Positions 52,792-60,987 of a DNA stretch of 64,000 bases are shown piece by piece (within the stretch, counting starts at the first letter, position 1; every line of letters starts with the position of its first letter). Position numbers and translations under genes: made by a program. Source of the DNA: Chloroflexia bacterium SDU3-3 (GTDB lineage: Bacteria > Chloroflexota > Chloroflexia > Chloroflexales > Roseiflexaceae). The notes under the pieces are model-generated. The model was not told the origin of the DNA and searched no databases. It saw only the letters and a list, made by a program, of their open reading frames with translations. Location of the stretch: NCBI GenBank assembly GCA_009268125.1, contig WBOU01000017.1, positions 62,001 to 126,000 of the forward strand. Reading direction: 5' to 3'.

Positions 52792-53226
52792 ATGGCACAG
52801 GCAATCATGACCAAGACAACGGAGACGATGGGGATGGAGACGGCGGCGCAGGCGCAGGCGCACCTGTGGCGCGGGACGGTCTTGCGTTTCGCCCTGATGA
52901 CCGGGCTGGCGCTGGCGTGGGCGGTGGTGTTCGCGCCCGCCGCACATGCCGCCCCGCTTCATGATGGGTTCGATTTCGCGGGCTGGATGACGCTGGGGAT
53001 TGACGGGCTGAAGAAGCTCTGGGGTCTTGTGATCCTGGCGGAGCTGCTGGCGGTGGTCTACTACGCGGTCGCCTTCTACACGCAGAGCCTGTTCCCCTCG
53101 CTGTACCAGGGCCTCCAGGGGCCCTGGGTCAAGACGGCGGTGATGATCGGGCTGGGGGCGCATGTGGTGTTTGGGCTGCTGCTCAAGTACGCGCAGGACT
53201 CGGTGAACGGCTATACCGGCGGCTAG
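52792..53226 (+). CDS. TrbC/VirB2-like small membrane protein (pilin-like)
   Basis: AAGGAG precedes the ATG at 52792. The 144-aa product has a signal-like helix ending in AAHAAP (residues about 25-48), a hydrophilic stretch, and two further helices (LWGLVILAELLAVVYYAVAF and VKTAVMIGLGAHVVFGLLLK). It is followed by a PrgI-like and a VirB4 gene, the order VirB2-VirB3-VirB4 found in many T4SS clusters. The strong hairpin directly after it would allow higher expression of this gene than of those downstream, as expected for a pilin. Assignment rests on position and topology. Confidence 0.6.
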   Translation: MAQAIMTKTTETMGMETAAQAQAHLWRGTVLRFALMTGLALAWAVVFAPAAHAAPLHDGFDFAGWMTLGIDGLKKLWGLVILAELLAVVYYAVAFYTQSLFPSLYQGLQGPWVKTAVMIGLGAHVVFGLLLKYAQDSVNGYTGG

Positions 53227-53233
53227 GATGCAT

Positions 53234-53264
53234 GCGGGGCGGTGGGTGGTTTCCACCGCCCCGC
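53234..53264 (+). terminator. 12-bp intra-operon hairpin after the pilin-like gene
   Basis: GCGGGGCGGTGG (53234-53245) pairs with CCACCGCCCCGC (53253-53264), with a 7-nt loop. It may act as a partial terminator or 3' stabiliser between a high-copy component and the motor genes. Confidence 0.6.
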
Positions 53265-53284
53265 AGTGATGAATGGAGGGTGAG

Positions 53285-53707
53285 ATGGCATACCGACGGT
53301 CGGAGGATCTGGGCGCGTATGGGGAGCGCCGGGTGTTTGGGGTGTTTACGATGACGAACGTGGTGGGGGCGCTGGTGGGGGCGCTCATGGCGTGGAACGG
53401 GGCGGGGCTGCTGGGGCTGCCGGAGCCGGGCTTTGACGGCGCGACGGTGCTGCGCGCGCTGCTGTGCCTGGGTGGGGCGGTCGGCGGCGGCATGGCGACG
53501 ATCCGCTGGACGGGGGTGTCGCTGTGGGATCGGGCGGTGCTGTGGGCGATGTTCCAGCTGCGGCGGCAGCAGGGCAAGACCCGGCTCAGGCCGCAGCTCA
53601 CGGCCACGGCGATCCGGGGTCAGGTGCGCGCGCCGCTGGTGCGGGACGGCCAGCGGTTGGCTGAGGTCTATGACCCGGCGGGGGAGGGCTTCCATGGCGC
53701 AGCCTGA
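53285..53707 (+). CDS. PrgI/VirB3-like T4SS protein
   Basis: GGAGG lies 5 nt before the ATG at 53285. The 140-aa product has two closely spaced membrane helices (VVGALVGALMAWNGAGLLGL and LLCLGGAVGGGMATI) near the N-terminus, then a basic cytoplasmic tail (QLRRQQGKTRLRPQL). This matches the size and topology of PrgI/VirB3 proteins, which accompany VirB4. Its end overlaps the virB4 start by 14 nt. Confidence 0.65.
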   Translation: MAYRRSEDLGAYGERRVFGVFTMTNVVGALVGALMAWNGAGLLGLPEPGFDGATVLRALLCLGGAVGGGMATIRWTGVSLWDRAVLWAMFQLRRQQGKTRLRPQLTATAIRGQVRAPLVRDGQRLAEVYDPAGEGFHGAA

Positions 53708-56063
53708 GCCGGTGGCCTATCACATCACGCCGTTCTCCTTGGACATGCACCCCGAGGCGGATCGCCTGGAGGAGCAGTGGATTCCCTTCTTCGCGGGGCT
53801 GGAGCGCCCGGTGCGGGTGATCGCGCAGACGACGCGCTTTGACCTGAACCGCCCCCGCCAGCAGCTCCTGCATGAGCTGCGCACGTTGGAGGCGACGGCG
53901 GGGAGCTACGCGCCGCTGGCCGAGGCGGTGCTGGCAGGGGCGGGGTACGCGCAGCTGGCCGGGCCGTTGGCCCAGCTCAGCGCGGCGCAGCGGGCGGGGC
54001 TGGACGCGCTGCTGCCGCTGCACCGGCGGGGCGACGCACTGGCCTGGCGGCAGGCGCTGGCGCGACTGGGCCGCCCGCTGTGGCGGAAGCGCTGGCTTCA
54101 GGACTACGCGCGCTACTACCAGCTGCTGGCCGAGCAGGTCGAGCTGCGCGGCCTCGACCACTTCCTGCTGTCGTGGCTGCCCGACGGGGTGCGCTCAGAG
54201 CAGCAGGCCGCGCTGATCGGGCGGGCCTTTGGCACCCCTGCGCGGATCGCGCCGCTCCCGGCGCTGCTGCGCGGGGAGTACGACGAGCGGCGCGACTACC
54301 TAGAGCCGCGCGAGCCGCAGCTGCCGCTGATCGCGCTCCTGGAGGCCGACGACCTGCGTGGCACCTGGTCGCTCTGGACGTTTGCGCGGCTGCTGGATCT
54401 GGATATCGACCTCCACCTGTGTATCGACCTGGTGCCGATGGACCGCACGCGGGCCGAGCTGAAGGTGGACTTTGTGGCGACCGCGACCGAGAACAGCCTG
54501 CGCGACCCCGGCAACCCGCGCGACGTGAAGACCGAGCGCAAGCTGGAGACGGCGCGGGCGTTCCAGGAGCAGGCCGACCAGGGGTTCTACGAGGTGCGGG
54601 CGGTGGTCGCGGTGGAGGGGCGCGACCATGAGCGGCTGGAGGCCAATGTGCGCATGGTGACGGACGCCTGCCGCAGCTTCATGCGGCTGATCCGCCCGCC
54701 GTATGGCCAAGGGCCGCTGGCGCAGTTCTTCACGACCAGGCCCACGAAGCAGATCGACGCCCATGTCAACGTGCGCACGGAGATCGGGCACGGGGCGGCG
54801 GTGATGCTGCCGTTCGGCATCCGCCGCCCGTCCCGCGATGACGGGCTGCTGTGGCTGATCGAGGGTCAGACGCCGATCATGTTCAATCCGCTGCGGGATC
54901 GGGCGGGGCGGAAGCGGGCCGGGCACGCGGTGGTGCTGGGCAAGACCGGCAGCGGGAAGACCTTCGGGCTGTTTGTCTGGGCGATGCGCATGCTGGCCTT
55001 GGGCTGGCAGGTGGTGATCATCGAGCCGCAGGGGCATGCACGGCGCTTTATCCAGGCCTGCGGGGCGGGCGGGGCCTACTACGCACTGGATATGCGGCAG
55101 ACCATCAATGTGCTGGACGCGATGGTGACGCGGGATGTGGATGGGAACCCGCCGCCTTTGGCCGCGCAGATTGCGCAGGTGCTGGGGCAGCTGGCGATCC
55201 TGCTGGGCCACACTGCGCCGAGCGCGAGTGGCGAGGCGGCGTTTGCGCCGCGCACCTTCGACCGGATTGAGGCCGGGCTGCTGGACCAGGCGCTCCAGCG
55301 GGTGTATGCGCCGTGGGCGGCGGACATCGCGCAGATGCGGCCCGAGGAGACGCCGACGATTGCCGATTTGTGTGCGGCGCTGGGCGCGCTCCAGCCCAGC
55401 TATGCGACCGACAAGACCCGCGAGACCCAGCAGCAGCTCCTGGCCGAGCTGGACCTGTATCTGGTCTCGGGGTCGGCGGGGGCGGTCTACAACGGGCGGA
55501 CGACCATTGACTGGGACTTCACGCACGACGCGACGGCCTACGACCTGACGGCGCTTGAGGAGGGGACGGCGCGGACGCTGTACATGGCGAAGGCGTTTTC
55601 GGCCATCAACCACTACGTGCGCACGCGGCCCCACCGCGACCGCCCGCTGGTGGTGATCTTCGACGAGTTCGCGTACACCCTGGGCAAGGCCCCGGCGCTG
55701 GCGCAGTTTGCGGCGGACGCGGCCAAGACCTGGCGCACGTTCAGCGCGATGCTGGTCACGGCGGATCAGGACGCGCACACCTATCTGGGAACGGAGGGGG
55801 CGGTGGCGAGCAGCGCGCTGCGGTCGATCTTCGACAACGCGAGCATGAAGGTGCTGATGCACCAGGACCCCGCGCCCGCCGAGCGGCTGGGGGCGGTGGT
55901 GGATGGCCTCCAGCCGCAGCACGTGCAGGCGATTAAGGCGGCGGGGCTGGGCGATGTGGTGCTGGCATGGAAATCGGACGACGATGCGCGCCAGATCGCG
56001 GAGGTGTTTACGGGGCGGGTCATCCCGACGGAGCTGGAGGGGCGCACCTTTAGCGGGACATAA
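53694..56063 (+). CDS. virB4: VirB4-family T4SS ATPase
   Basis: The 789-aa product has the expected VirB4 layout. The N-terminal half interacts with the membrane complex. The motor domain has Walker A GKTGSGKT (residues 416-423) and Walker B with Asp657-Glu658 (LVVIFDEFAY), with further motifs VVIIEPQGHARR and MLVTADQDAHTYLGT. The start at 53694 overlaps the PrgI-like gene. VirB4 powers assembly and substrate passage through the secretion channel. The gene lies at the heart of the operon and is its surest family marker. Confidence 0.92.
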   Translation: MAQPEPVAYHITPFSLDMHPEADRLEEQWIPFFAGLERPVRVIAQTTRFDLNRPRQQLLHELRTLEATAGSYAPLAEAVLAGAGYAQLAGPLAQLSAAQRAGLDALLPLHRRGDALAWRQALARLGRPLWRKRWLQDYARYYQLLAEQVELRGLDHFLLSWLPDGVRSEQQAALIGRAFGTPARIAPLPALLRGEYDERRDYLEPREPQLPLIALLEADDLRGTWSLWTFARLLDLDIDLHLCIDLVPMDRTRAELKVDFVATATENSLRDPGNPRDVKTERKLETARAFQEQADQGFYEVRAVVAVEGRDHERLEANVRMVTDACRSFMRLIRPPYGQGPLAQFFTTRPTKQIDAHVNVRTEIGHGAAVMLPFGIRRPSRDDGLLWLIEGQTPIMFNPLRDRAGRKRAGHAVVLGKTGSGKTFGLFVWAMRMLALGWQVVIIEPQGHARRFIQACGAGGAYYALDMRQTINVLDAMVTRDVDGNPPPLAAQIAQVLGQLAILLGHTAPSASGEAAFAPRTFDRIEAGLLDQALQRVYAPWAADIAQMRPEETPTIADLCAALGALQPSYATDKTRETQQQLLAELDLYLVSGSAGAVYNGRTTIDWDFTHDATAYDLTALEEGTARTLYMAKAFSAINHYVRTRPHRDRPLVVIFDEFAYTLGKAPALAQFAADAAKTWRTFSAMLVTADQDAHTYLGTEGAVASSALRSIFDNASMKVLMHQDPAPAERLGAVVDGLQPQHVQAIKAAGLGDVVLAWKSDDDARQIAEVFTGRVIPTELEGRTFSGT

Positions 56064-56084
56064 CGAGAGGAGCAGGGACGGCCT

Positions 56085-59000
56085 ATGTGGTATCAGATGA
56101 TCGCTGCGCCGACGGCCCCGGCGGACAAGCAGCGGGACGAGCTGGGGCGGCTGCTGACGCACGCGGGGCGGCTGACGGTGGTGTTTGTGACGGTGGCGGG
56201 GCGCTACAAGCCGGTGCGGGCACGGCTGGCCCTGATCGAGCTGCCGGAGCGGGTGGCGGAGCCAGGGACGCGCGCGCTGACCATCCTGTGCGGGCAGGAG
56301 GAGGCCACACGGGAGAGCAAGCCGGTGCGGCAGCGCCCGGAGTGGACCGAGACGGTGGTGCTGCTGCCGTCCGGGCCGGATGCGGCAGCGCTGGATGGGA
56401 CGATGCTCGACGGCTGGGCGTCGGCGTGCCTGAGCGTGACCTACACGCCGGGGCGGGCCACGGCGCTGCTGCGCTGCTGCGCGGAGGATGTGGCGCACCC
56501 GGAACGGCTGCCGCGCTTGGCGGCGGCGGGCTGGGCGGTGCAGCGTGGGGCGAACCCGCTCCAGCAGCTGGCCGCCACAGCGGGGCGGCCCTGGGCAGGC
56601 GTGCCGAGCCTCACGCCGGTGCCGGGCGGGGCGGTCGGAGGTGGGGCAGAACGTACCGCACCGCCCCCCACGCCCATGCAGGCCCCGGACGCGCCCGCGC
56701 CGCTGGGGGAGGAGCTGGCGGCGGCGCTGACCGAGGACCCGGCGGGCCTGCTGGTGGGGGTGGGGCGGGACGGACGCGGGGTGCGGCTGGCCCGCCGGGC
56801 GATGACGCTAGCGGTCACGGGGGAGGCCGCCGCACAGGAGCGGGCGGTGCTGGCGCTGATCCGGCGGGCGCTGGCGGCGGGGCTGGGGGTGGTGGCCATG
56901 GTGCCGCGCGCCATGCTGGCGCAGGAGGCGCTGGAGGTCTGGGAGCCGCGCATGCGGCTGCTCGACGGCCAGGCGCTGCCGGACAGTGCGACGCTGCCGT
57001 GGCGGGAGATCGCGCCGGACCTGCTGGCGGCGGCGCTGGGCGGGCCGAGGCAGACGGTGCTGCCCGCGCGGTTCGCGGCGGTGCTGGCGGGGGCGGAGGC
57101 CGAGGCGCTGGCGGTGCCAGCGGTGCTGGGGCTGGCGACCGCGCCGGGGGACGACCTGCGGGGCGTGCTGCGGGCCGGGGGGATGGTGGTGGTGCCGCAG
57201 GACGACGACCAGGCCTCGCAGCTGATCGGGCGGCTGCTCATGGCCCTGCTGGCCACGCCGCCGGAGATCGGGCGGGGGCTGCTGCTGCTGACCACACCCG
57301 CGCTGGTGCCGCCGCCCGCGCTGCGGGCGCAGGCGGTGCAGGTGGTGGTGGGGGAGCGGGGGGATGCGCTGCTGCGGCTCATACCGACGGCGGATGGCTG
57401 GGTGGTGCGCGGGCGGGACGGGCAGGAGCTGGCGGCGCTGCTGCCGGACCTGCTGGCGACGCCAGCGGAGGGCGCGGGCGAGCTGGTAGACGTCATCGTG
57501 CGGGCGCTCGACACGGAGGCGCAGGCAGCTCCGGCGGGCGATGAGCCGGAGGCGCTGCTGCCGTGGGATGCTCCCGAGGAGGATGGGGCAGAACCAACGG
57601 AAATGGCGCATCTCGCCAGCGGGAGTGGCGTCACGTCCGTACTGACTTGGCAAGGAACGCCAGACGCGCTGGCGTCACCGGAAACGGTCGGGGGTGTGAC
57701 CACGGTCCAGACGGCACTGTCCCCGGTTGATGTGGGCGATGGGGCGGATGCGCTGCCCGGAGGTGGGGCCGAACCAGCGGATGTGCTGCCCGAAGAAGCG
57801 GCAGATGCAGCGGAGGTGGCGTCTTTCGCCAGCGGGGGTGGCGTCGTGTCCGTGTTGAGCTGGCAAGGAACGCCAGACGTGTTGGCGTCACCGGAAACGG
57901 TCGAGGCGGTAAGCACGGCCCAGACGGCACCGTCCCCGGTTGATGCGGGCGATGGGGTGGAAGTGCCCAGCGTGATGCCCTGGGATGAGGCGGCAGAACC
58001 AACGGAAGTGGCGCATCTCGCCAGCGGGAGTGGCGTCACGTCCGTGCTGAGCTGGCAAGGAACGCCAGACACGCTGGCGTCACCGGAGACGGTCGGGGCT
58101 ATCGGCATCCTTCCGCGCTTGGATGAGGCGGATACACTGCCCGGAGATGCGGCAGAACCAGCGGGAGTGGCGCAGCTCGCCAGCGGGGGTGGCGTGGCGT
58201 CCGTCCTGAGCTGGCAAGGAACGCCAGACGTGTTGGCGCCACCGGAGACGGTTGGGGCGGACACGCCGCTCGACCAGGCGCTGGACGCGCTCTATGACGC
58301 GCTGGCGGGTGGGGCGGCGGTCGCGCCGGTGGAGGAGCTGGTGCGCGGGGCGATCACGCAGGGGGCGGATGGGGTGGCGCGGGCGATCGCGGCGCAGTGG
58401 GTGGTGGATGCGCCGCAGGACGGGCGGGCGTGGCTGTGGCGCGCGGTGCTGGCGAGTGACCTCGGGGAGCTGGATGCGTGGCTGCGCACGGCGGAGGGCT
58501 GTGTGCTGGAGGGCACGCTGGCCGCACGCGTGGCGGCGGTGCAGGCGGCGCGGTCGCCGGTGGCGGTGGCGCTGCCGCCCTTCGATGTGGCGGCGGCCAC
58601 GGCGGCGATTGCGGCACTGTTTGCCGACGAGGCATTGCTGGCCGATGAGGAGCCGCTGTTTGGGGCGGAGGATGACCTGCTGGCCTCGGATACCGAGCTG
58701 TACGAGGAGGACGAGCCGATTGTGGAGGGGCTGTTTGGGGAAGAAGACGCGCCGTTATACGACCTGGGGATGCTGCCAGCGGAAGGCACCGCGGTGCCCA
58801 CCTGGCTTCAGGCCTTGGAGCCTGCGGAGCCTGCGCCCGCCTGGCTGACGGACGCGCTGGTGTTCGACGATCCCGCGCCTCTGCTCGACGATCCCGCGTC
58901 CGCCGTGGTGGTACATGCGGCCCCCACGCCCATGCCCCCGTTCGACGATCCCGCGCCCACCCTGCCGACGGCGGCGGCCCTGCTGGCGGCCTGGCAGGCC

Positions 59001-59522
59001 GGGGCGACCGTGCCGCAGCTGGTGGCGCAGCTCGTGGCCCAGGGCATCCCGTCGGGCGAGGCCCGCGCCCACGTGCGGGCGGCGATCACGCCCTCGGTGG
59101 CCGCTGCTCCTGCGCCCGCGCCGGTGGCCGCTGCTCCTGCGCCCGTGCCGGTAGCTGCTGCCCCGGTGACCGCTGCGCCAGTGTCGGCGCTGCCGGGGTC
59201 GGCGCTGGATGCGGACCAGATCTGGGCGGCGTGGCAGGCGGGCGTGCCGACGGAGGAGCTGATCCGCCAGATGTGCGGGCGCAAGCAGGGGGTAGTGGCG
59301 GACGCGGCCCGCGCCACGCTCTACCGCGTGCTGGTGCCACGGGCGGCGGCAGCGCTGGGCTGTCAGGGACTGGTGGATGTGCTGGTGTGCACCGGGCAGC
59401 CGAGCGCCGACCCGCTGTACCAGCCGCTCATGCGCGCGCTGGCGCGCACCGACCGCACGGTGGCGGGCCAGGTCGAGCGGCAGCTCCTCCAGCGCATTGT
59501 CGCGACAGCGGGGGAGGCCTAG
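56085..59522 (+). CDS. large protein with motor-like but P-loop-less core and internal repeats
   Basis: The 1145-aa product has no signal or membrane segments. Residues 220-470 follow the strand order of a HerA/TraG motor (LLVGVGRDGRGVRLARRAMT, GLGVVAMVPRAM, GMVVVPQDDDQASQLIG, GLLLLTTPAL). Where the P-loop should be, it reads TLAVTGEAAAQERAVLALI, with no GK(S/T), so it is probably catalytically dead. Residues 505-725 hold four in-frame copies of a unit containing SVLxWQGTPDxLASPETV. The C-terminus has acidic and Pro/Ala linkers, then two small helical domains (AAWQAGATVPQLVAQL and AAWQAGVPTEELIRQM, a repeated fold). It lies between virB4 and the coupling-protein genes. I infer a regulatory or scaffold subunit. 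Confidence 0.6.
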   Translation: MWYQMIAAPTAPADKQRDELGRLLTHAGRLTVVFVTVAGRYKPVRARLALIELPERVAEPGTRALTILCGQEEATRESKPVRQRPEWTETVVLLPSGPDAAALDGTMLDGWASACLSVTYTPGRATALLRCCAEDVAHPERLPRLAAAGWAVQRGANPLQQLAATAGRPWAGVPSLTPVPGGAVGGGAERTAPPPTPMQAPDAPAPLGEELAAALTEDPAGLLVGVGRDGRGVRLARRAMTLAVTGEAAAQERAVLALIRRALAAGLGVVAMVPRAMLAQEALEVWEPRMRLLDGQALPDSATLPWREIAPDLLAAALGGPRQTVLPARFAAVLAGAEAEALAVPAVLGLATAPGDDLRGVLRAGGMVVVPQDDDQASQLIGRLLMALLATPPEIGRGLLLLTTPALVPPPALRAQAVQVVVGERGDALLRLIPTADGWVVRGRDGQELAALLPDLLATPAEGAGELVDVIVRALDTEAQAAPAGDEPEALLPWDAPEEDGAEPTEMAHLASGSGVTSVLTWQGTPDALASPETVGGVTTVQTALSPVDVGDGADALPGGGAEPADVLPEEAADAAEVASFASGGGVVSVLSWQGTPDVLASPETVEAVSTAQTAPSPVDAGDGVEVPSVMPWDEAAEPTEVAHLASGSGVTSVLSWQGTPDTLASPETVGAIGILPRLDEADTLPGDAAEPAGVAQLASGGGVASVLSWQGTPDVLAPPETVGADTPLDQALDALYDALAGGAAVAPVEELVRGAITQGADGVARAIAAQWVVDAPQDGRAWLWRAVLASDLGELDAWLRTAEGCVLEGTLAARVAAVQAARSPVAVALPPFDVAAATAAIAALFADEALLADEEPLFGAEDDLLASDTELYEEDEPIVEGLFGEEDAPLYDLGMLPAEGTAVPTWLQALEPAEPAPAWLTDALVFDDPAPLLDDPASAVVVHAAPTPMPPFDDPAPTLPTAAALLAAWQAGATVPQLVAQLVAQGIPSGEARAHVRAAITPSVAAAPAPAPVAAAPAPVPVAAAPVTAAPVSALPGSALDADQIWAAWQAGVPTEELIRQMCGRKQGVVADAARATLYRVLVPRAAAALGCQGLVDVLVCTGQPSADPLYQPLMRALARTDRTVAGQVERQLLQRIVATAGEA
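57601..58255 (+). repeat. four intragenic DNA repeats with conserved TGGCAAGGAACGCCAGAC core
   Basis: The core TGGCAAGGAACGCCAGAC occurs at 57648, 57861, 58053 and 58212, each followed by a (G/T)TGGCG(T/C)(C)ACCGGA(A/G)ACGGT stretch. Spacings are 213, 192 and 159 nt, all multiples of three. Codon choice in the repeats (TTG, ACT, CAA, GGA) differs from the very GC-rich flanks, and DNA identity exceeds what the protein would need. This suggests recent spread of a nucleotide element in frame. Confidence 0.75.
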
Positions 59523-60914
59523 ATGGCAACCACCGCGAAGAAGACGACCGCCGCGCCCAAGCCGCTCTCGCAGGCGATGCAGTACGCGCAGCAGCAGCAG
59601 CAGCAGCAGCAGATCCGGCTGGGCGTGCTGGGCGCGCTGCTGCTGCTGCTGGCCTTCCCCCAGGTGCCCTCGCCGCTGGCGGGCGTGGACTGGCGGGGCC
59701 AGGTGCTGCCCTCCCTGACCGCCCTGGGCATGGCGATGCCGCCCGAGCCGCTTGACCTGGGGCTGTTCGTGCTGCCCAGCCAGCCGCTATGGTGCTGGCT
59801 GTACGGGGGTGTGGCGGGCTTCCTGGGCCTGATCGCCTTCAGCCTGGTCATGCACGTGCTCGCGCTGTACACGCAGCGCACCGCGCCGCTGCGCCAGACC
59901 CGGAGCTACCTGCGCCTGCGCATCCCGCTGAGCACGCCTGCCAGCGGGCAGGACGGTATCACCCTCCACCAGTCGCTGCACAGCATGCTGCCCGCGCAGC
60001 GGCCCGGCCAGGCCGCGCTGCCGCCCGTGGTGACGTGTTGGACGCTGCGGCCCGAGCAGCGCGCCCAGTGGGGCGTGAGCCTGGCGCTGGATGCCGTGAC
60101 GGCGCGCAGTCTGGAGAAGCGGCTCCAGGGCGTGATGAGCGGCACCAAGGTGGTGGCCGAAGCCGATCCGCTGGCGCAGGCGCTCACCGAGGGGCGGGTG
60201 CTGGCGGTGGGCACGCTGCGGCTGACGGCGGCGGACAGCTACCCGCTGGCCATGGGCCTGAAGGACATGACGTTGCAGCGGTCGGTGCTGACGGCGATGG
60301 CCCCGCAGGCGGGGGTGGTGCTGAGTAGCCTGCGGACGGCGCAGGTGCCGCTGCCCGACCGGCAGTGGCGGCTGGGCGTGCTGGGGCTGCTGGAGCGGCA
60401 GAAGCTCGACCTGGCCACGGATGAGCAGCAGGCGCTCAAGACCAAGGCGAGCGGCCCGGCGTTCCGCACGCAGGTGCAGCTGCTGGCGGTGGCGAGCGAC
60501 GCGGCGGCGGCGGTGGGGCAGGTGCAGACGATGGCCGGGGCGTTCGCGGCCAGCACGCAGGCGGTCGGCATGGTGAGCCAGCAGCTGCGGCTGGCCGGGG
60601 TGCAGGTCTACCCGGCGGTGGTGCCGCCGCCCGCGCGGCTGCCGCTGGCGCTGCGGGTCGTGGGCGCGCTCCTGGGCCTCGCGCTGGGCGGGTGGGCCGG
60701 GTGGTATCTGTGGGCGCGGGCGGTGGCGGTGGGCGCGCTGTGGGCGGTCCCGGCGCTGCTCCTGCTCCTGCCCCTTCTGGCGCTGGCCGCGTGGTGGCGG
60801 CGGCGCACGAACGCGGACCTGGGCCAGCGGCAGCGGGCCGCGCTCCTGGGCCTGATGCCGCCGCAGAACCCGCGCCTCGTGCCGCTCTGGTGGCCGTGGC
60901 TCGGGCATTCGTAG
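59523..60914 (+). CDS. membrane platform protein of the coupling complex
   Basis: The 463-aa product has an N-terminal poly-Gln tract (QYAQQQQQQQQIR, CAG repeats), two membrane helices (LGVLGALLLLLAFPQV and GVAGFLGLIAFSLVMHVLAL), a soluble domain (SYLRLRIPLSTPA, MLPAQRPGQAALPPVVTCWT) and two more helices near the C-terminus. The soluble region resembles the N-terminal part of conjugative TraG-like ATPases in Gram-positive and Chloroflexota elements, where platform and motor are often one protein. Here they seem split into this gene and the ATPase at 60988. Confidence 0.6.
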   Translation: MATTAKKTTAAPKPLSQAMQYAQQQQQQQQIRLGVLGALLLLLAFPQVPSPLAGVDWRGQVLPSLTALGMAMPPEPLDLGLFVLPSQPLWCWLYGGVAGFLGLIAFSLVMHVLALYTQRTAPLRQTRSYLRLRIPLSTPASGQDGITLHQSLHSMLPAQRPGQAALPPVVTCWTLRPEQRAQWGVSLALDAVTARSLEKRLQGVMSGTKVVAEADPLAQALTEGRVLAVGTLRLTAADSYPLAMGLKDMTLQRSVLTAMAPQAGVVLSSLRTAQVPLPDRQWRLGVLGLLERQKLDLATDEQQALKTKASGPAFRTQVQLLAVASDAAAAVGQVQTMAGAFAASTQAVGMVSQQLRLAGVQVYPAVVPPPARLPLALRVVGALLGLALGGWAGWYLWARAVAVGALWAVPALLLLLPLLALAAWWRRRTNADLGQRQRAALLGLMPPQNPRLVPLWWPWLGHS

Positions 60915-60987
60915 CCGGTCGTTTTGGTGATCTCCTCTATTTTGAAGCGGCGCGTTTCTCTCCCTCTGACAGAAAGTGACCTCAACC

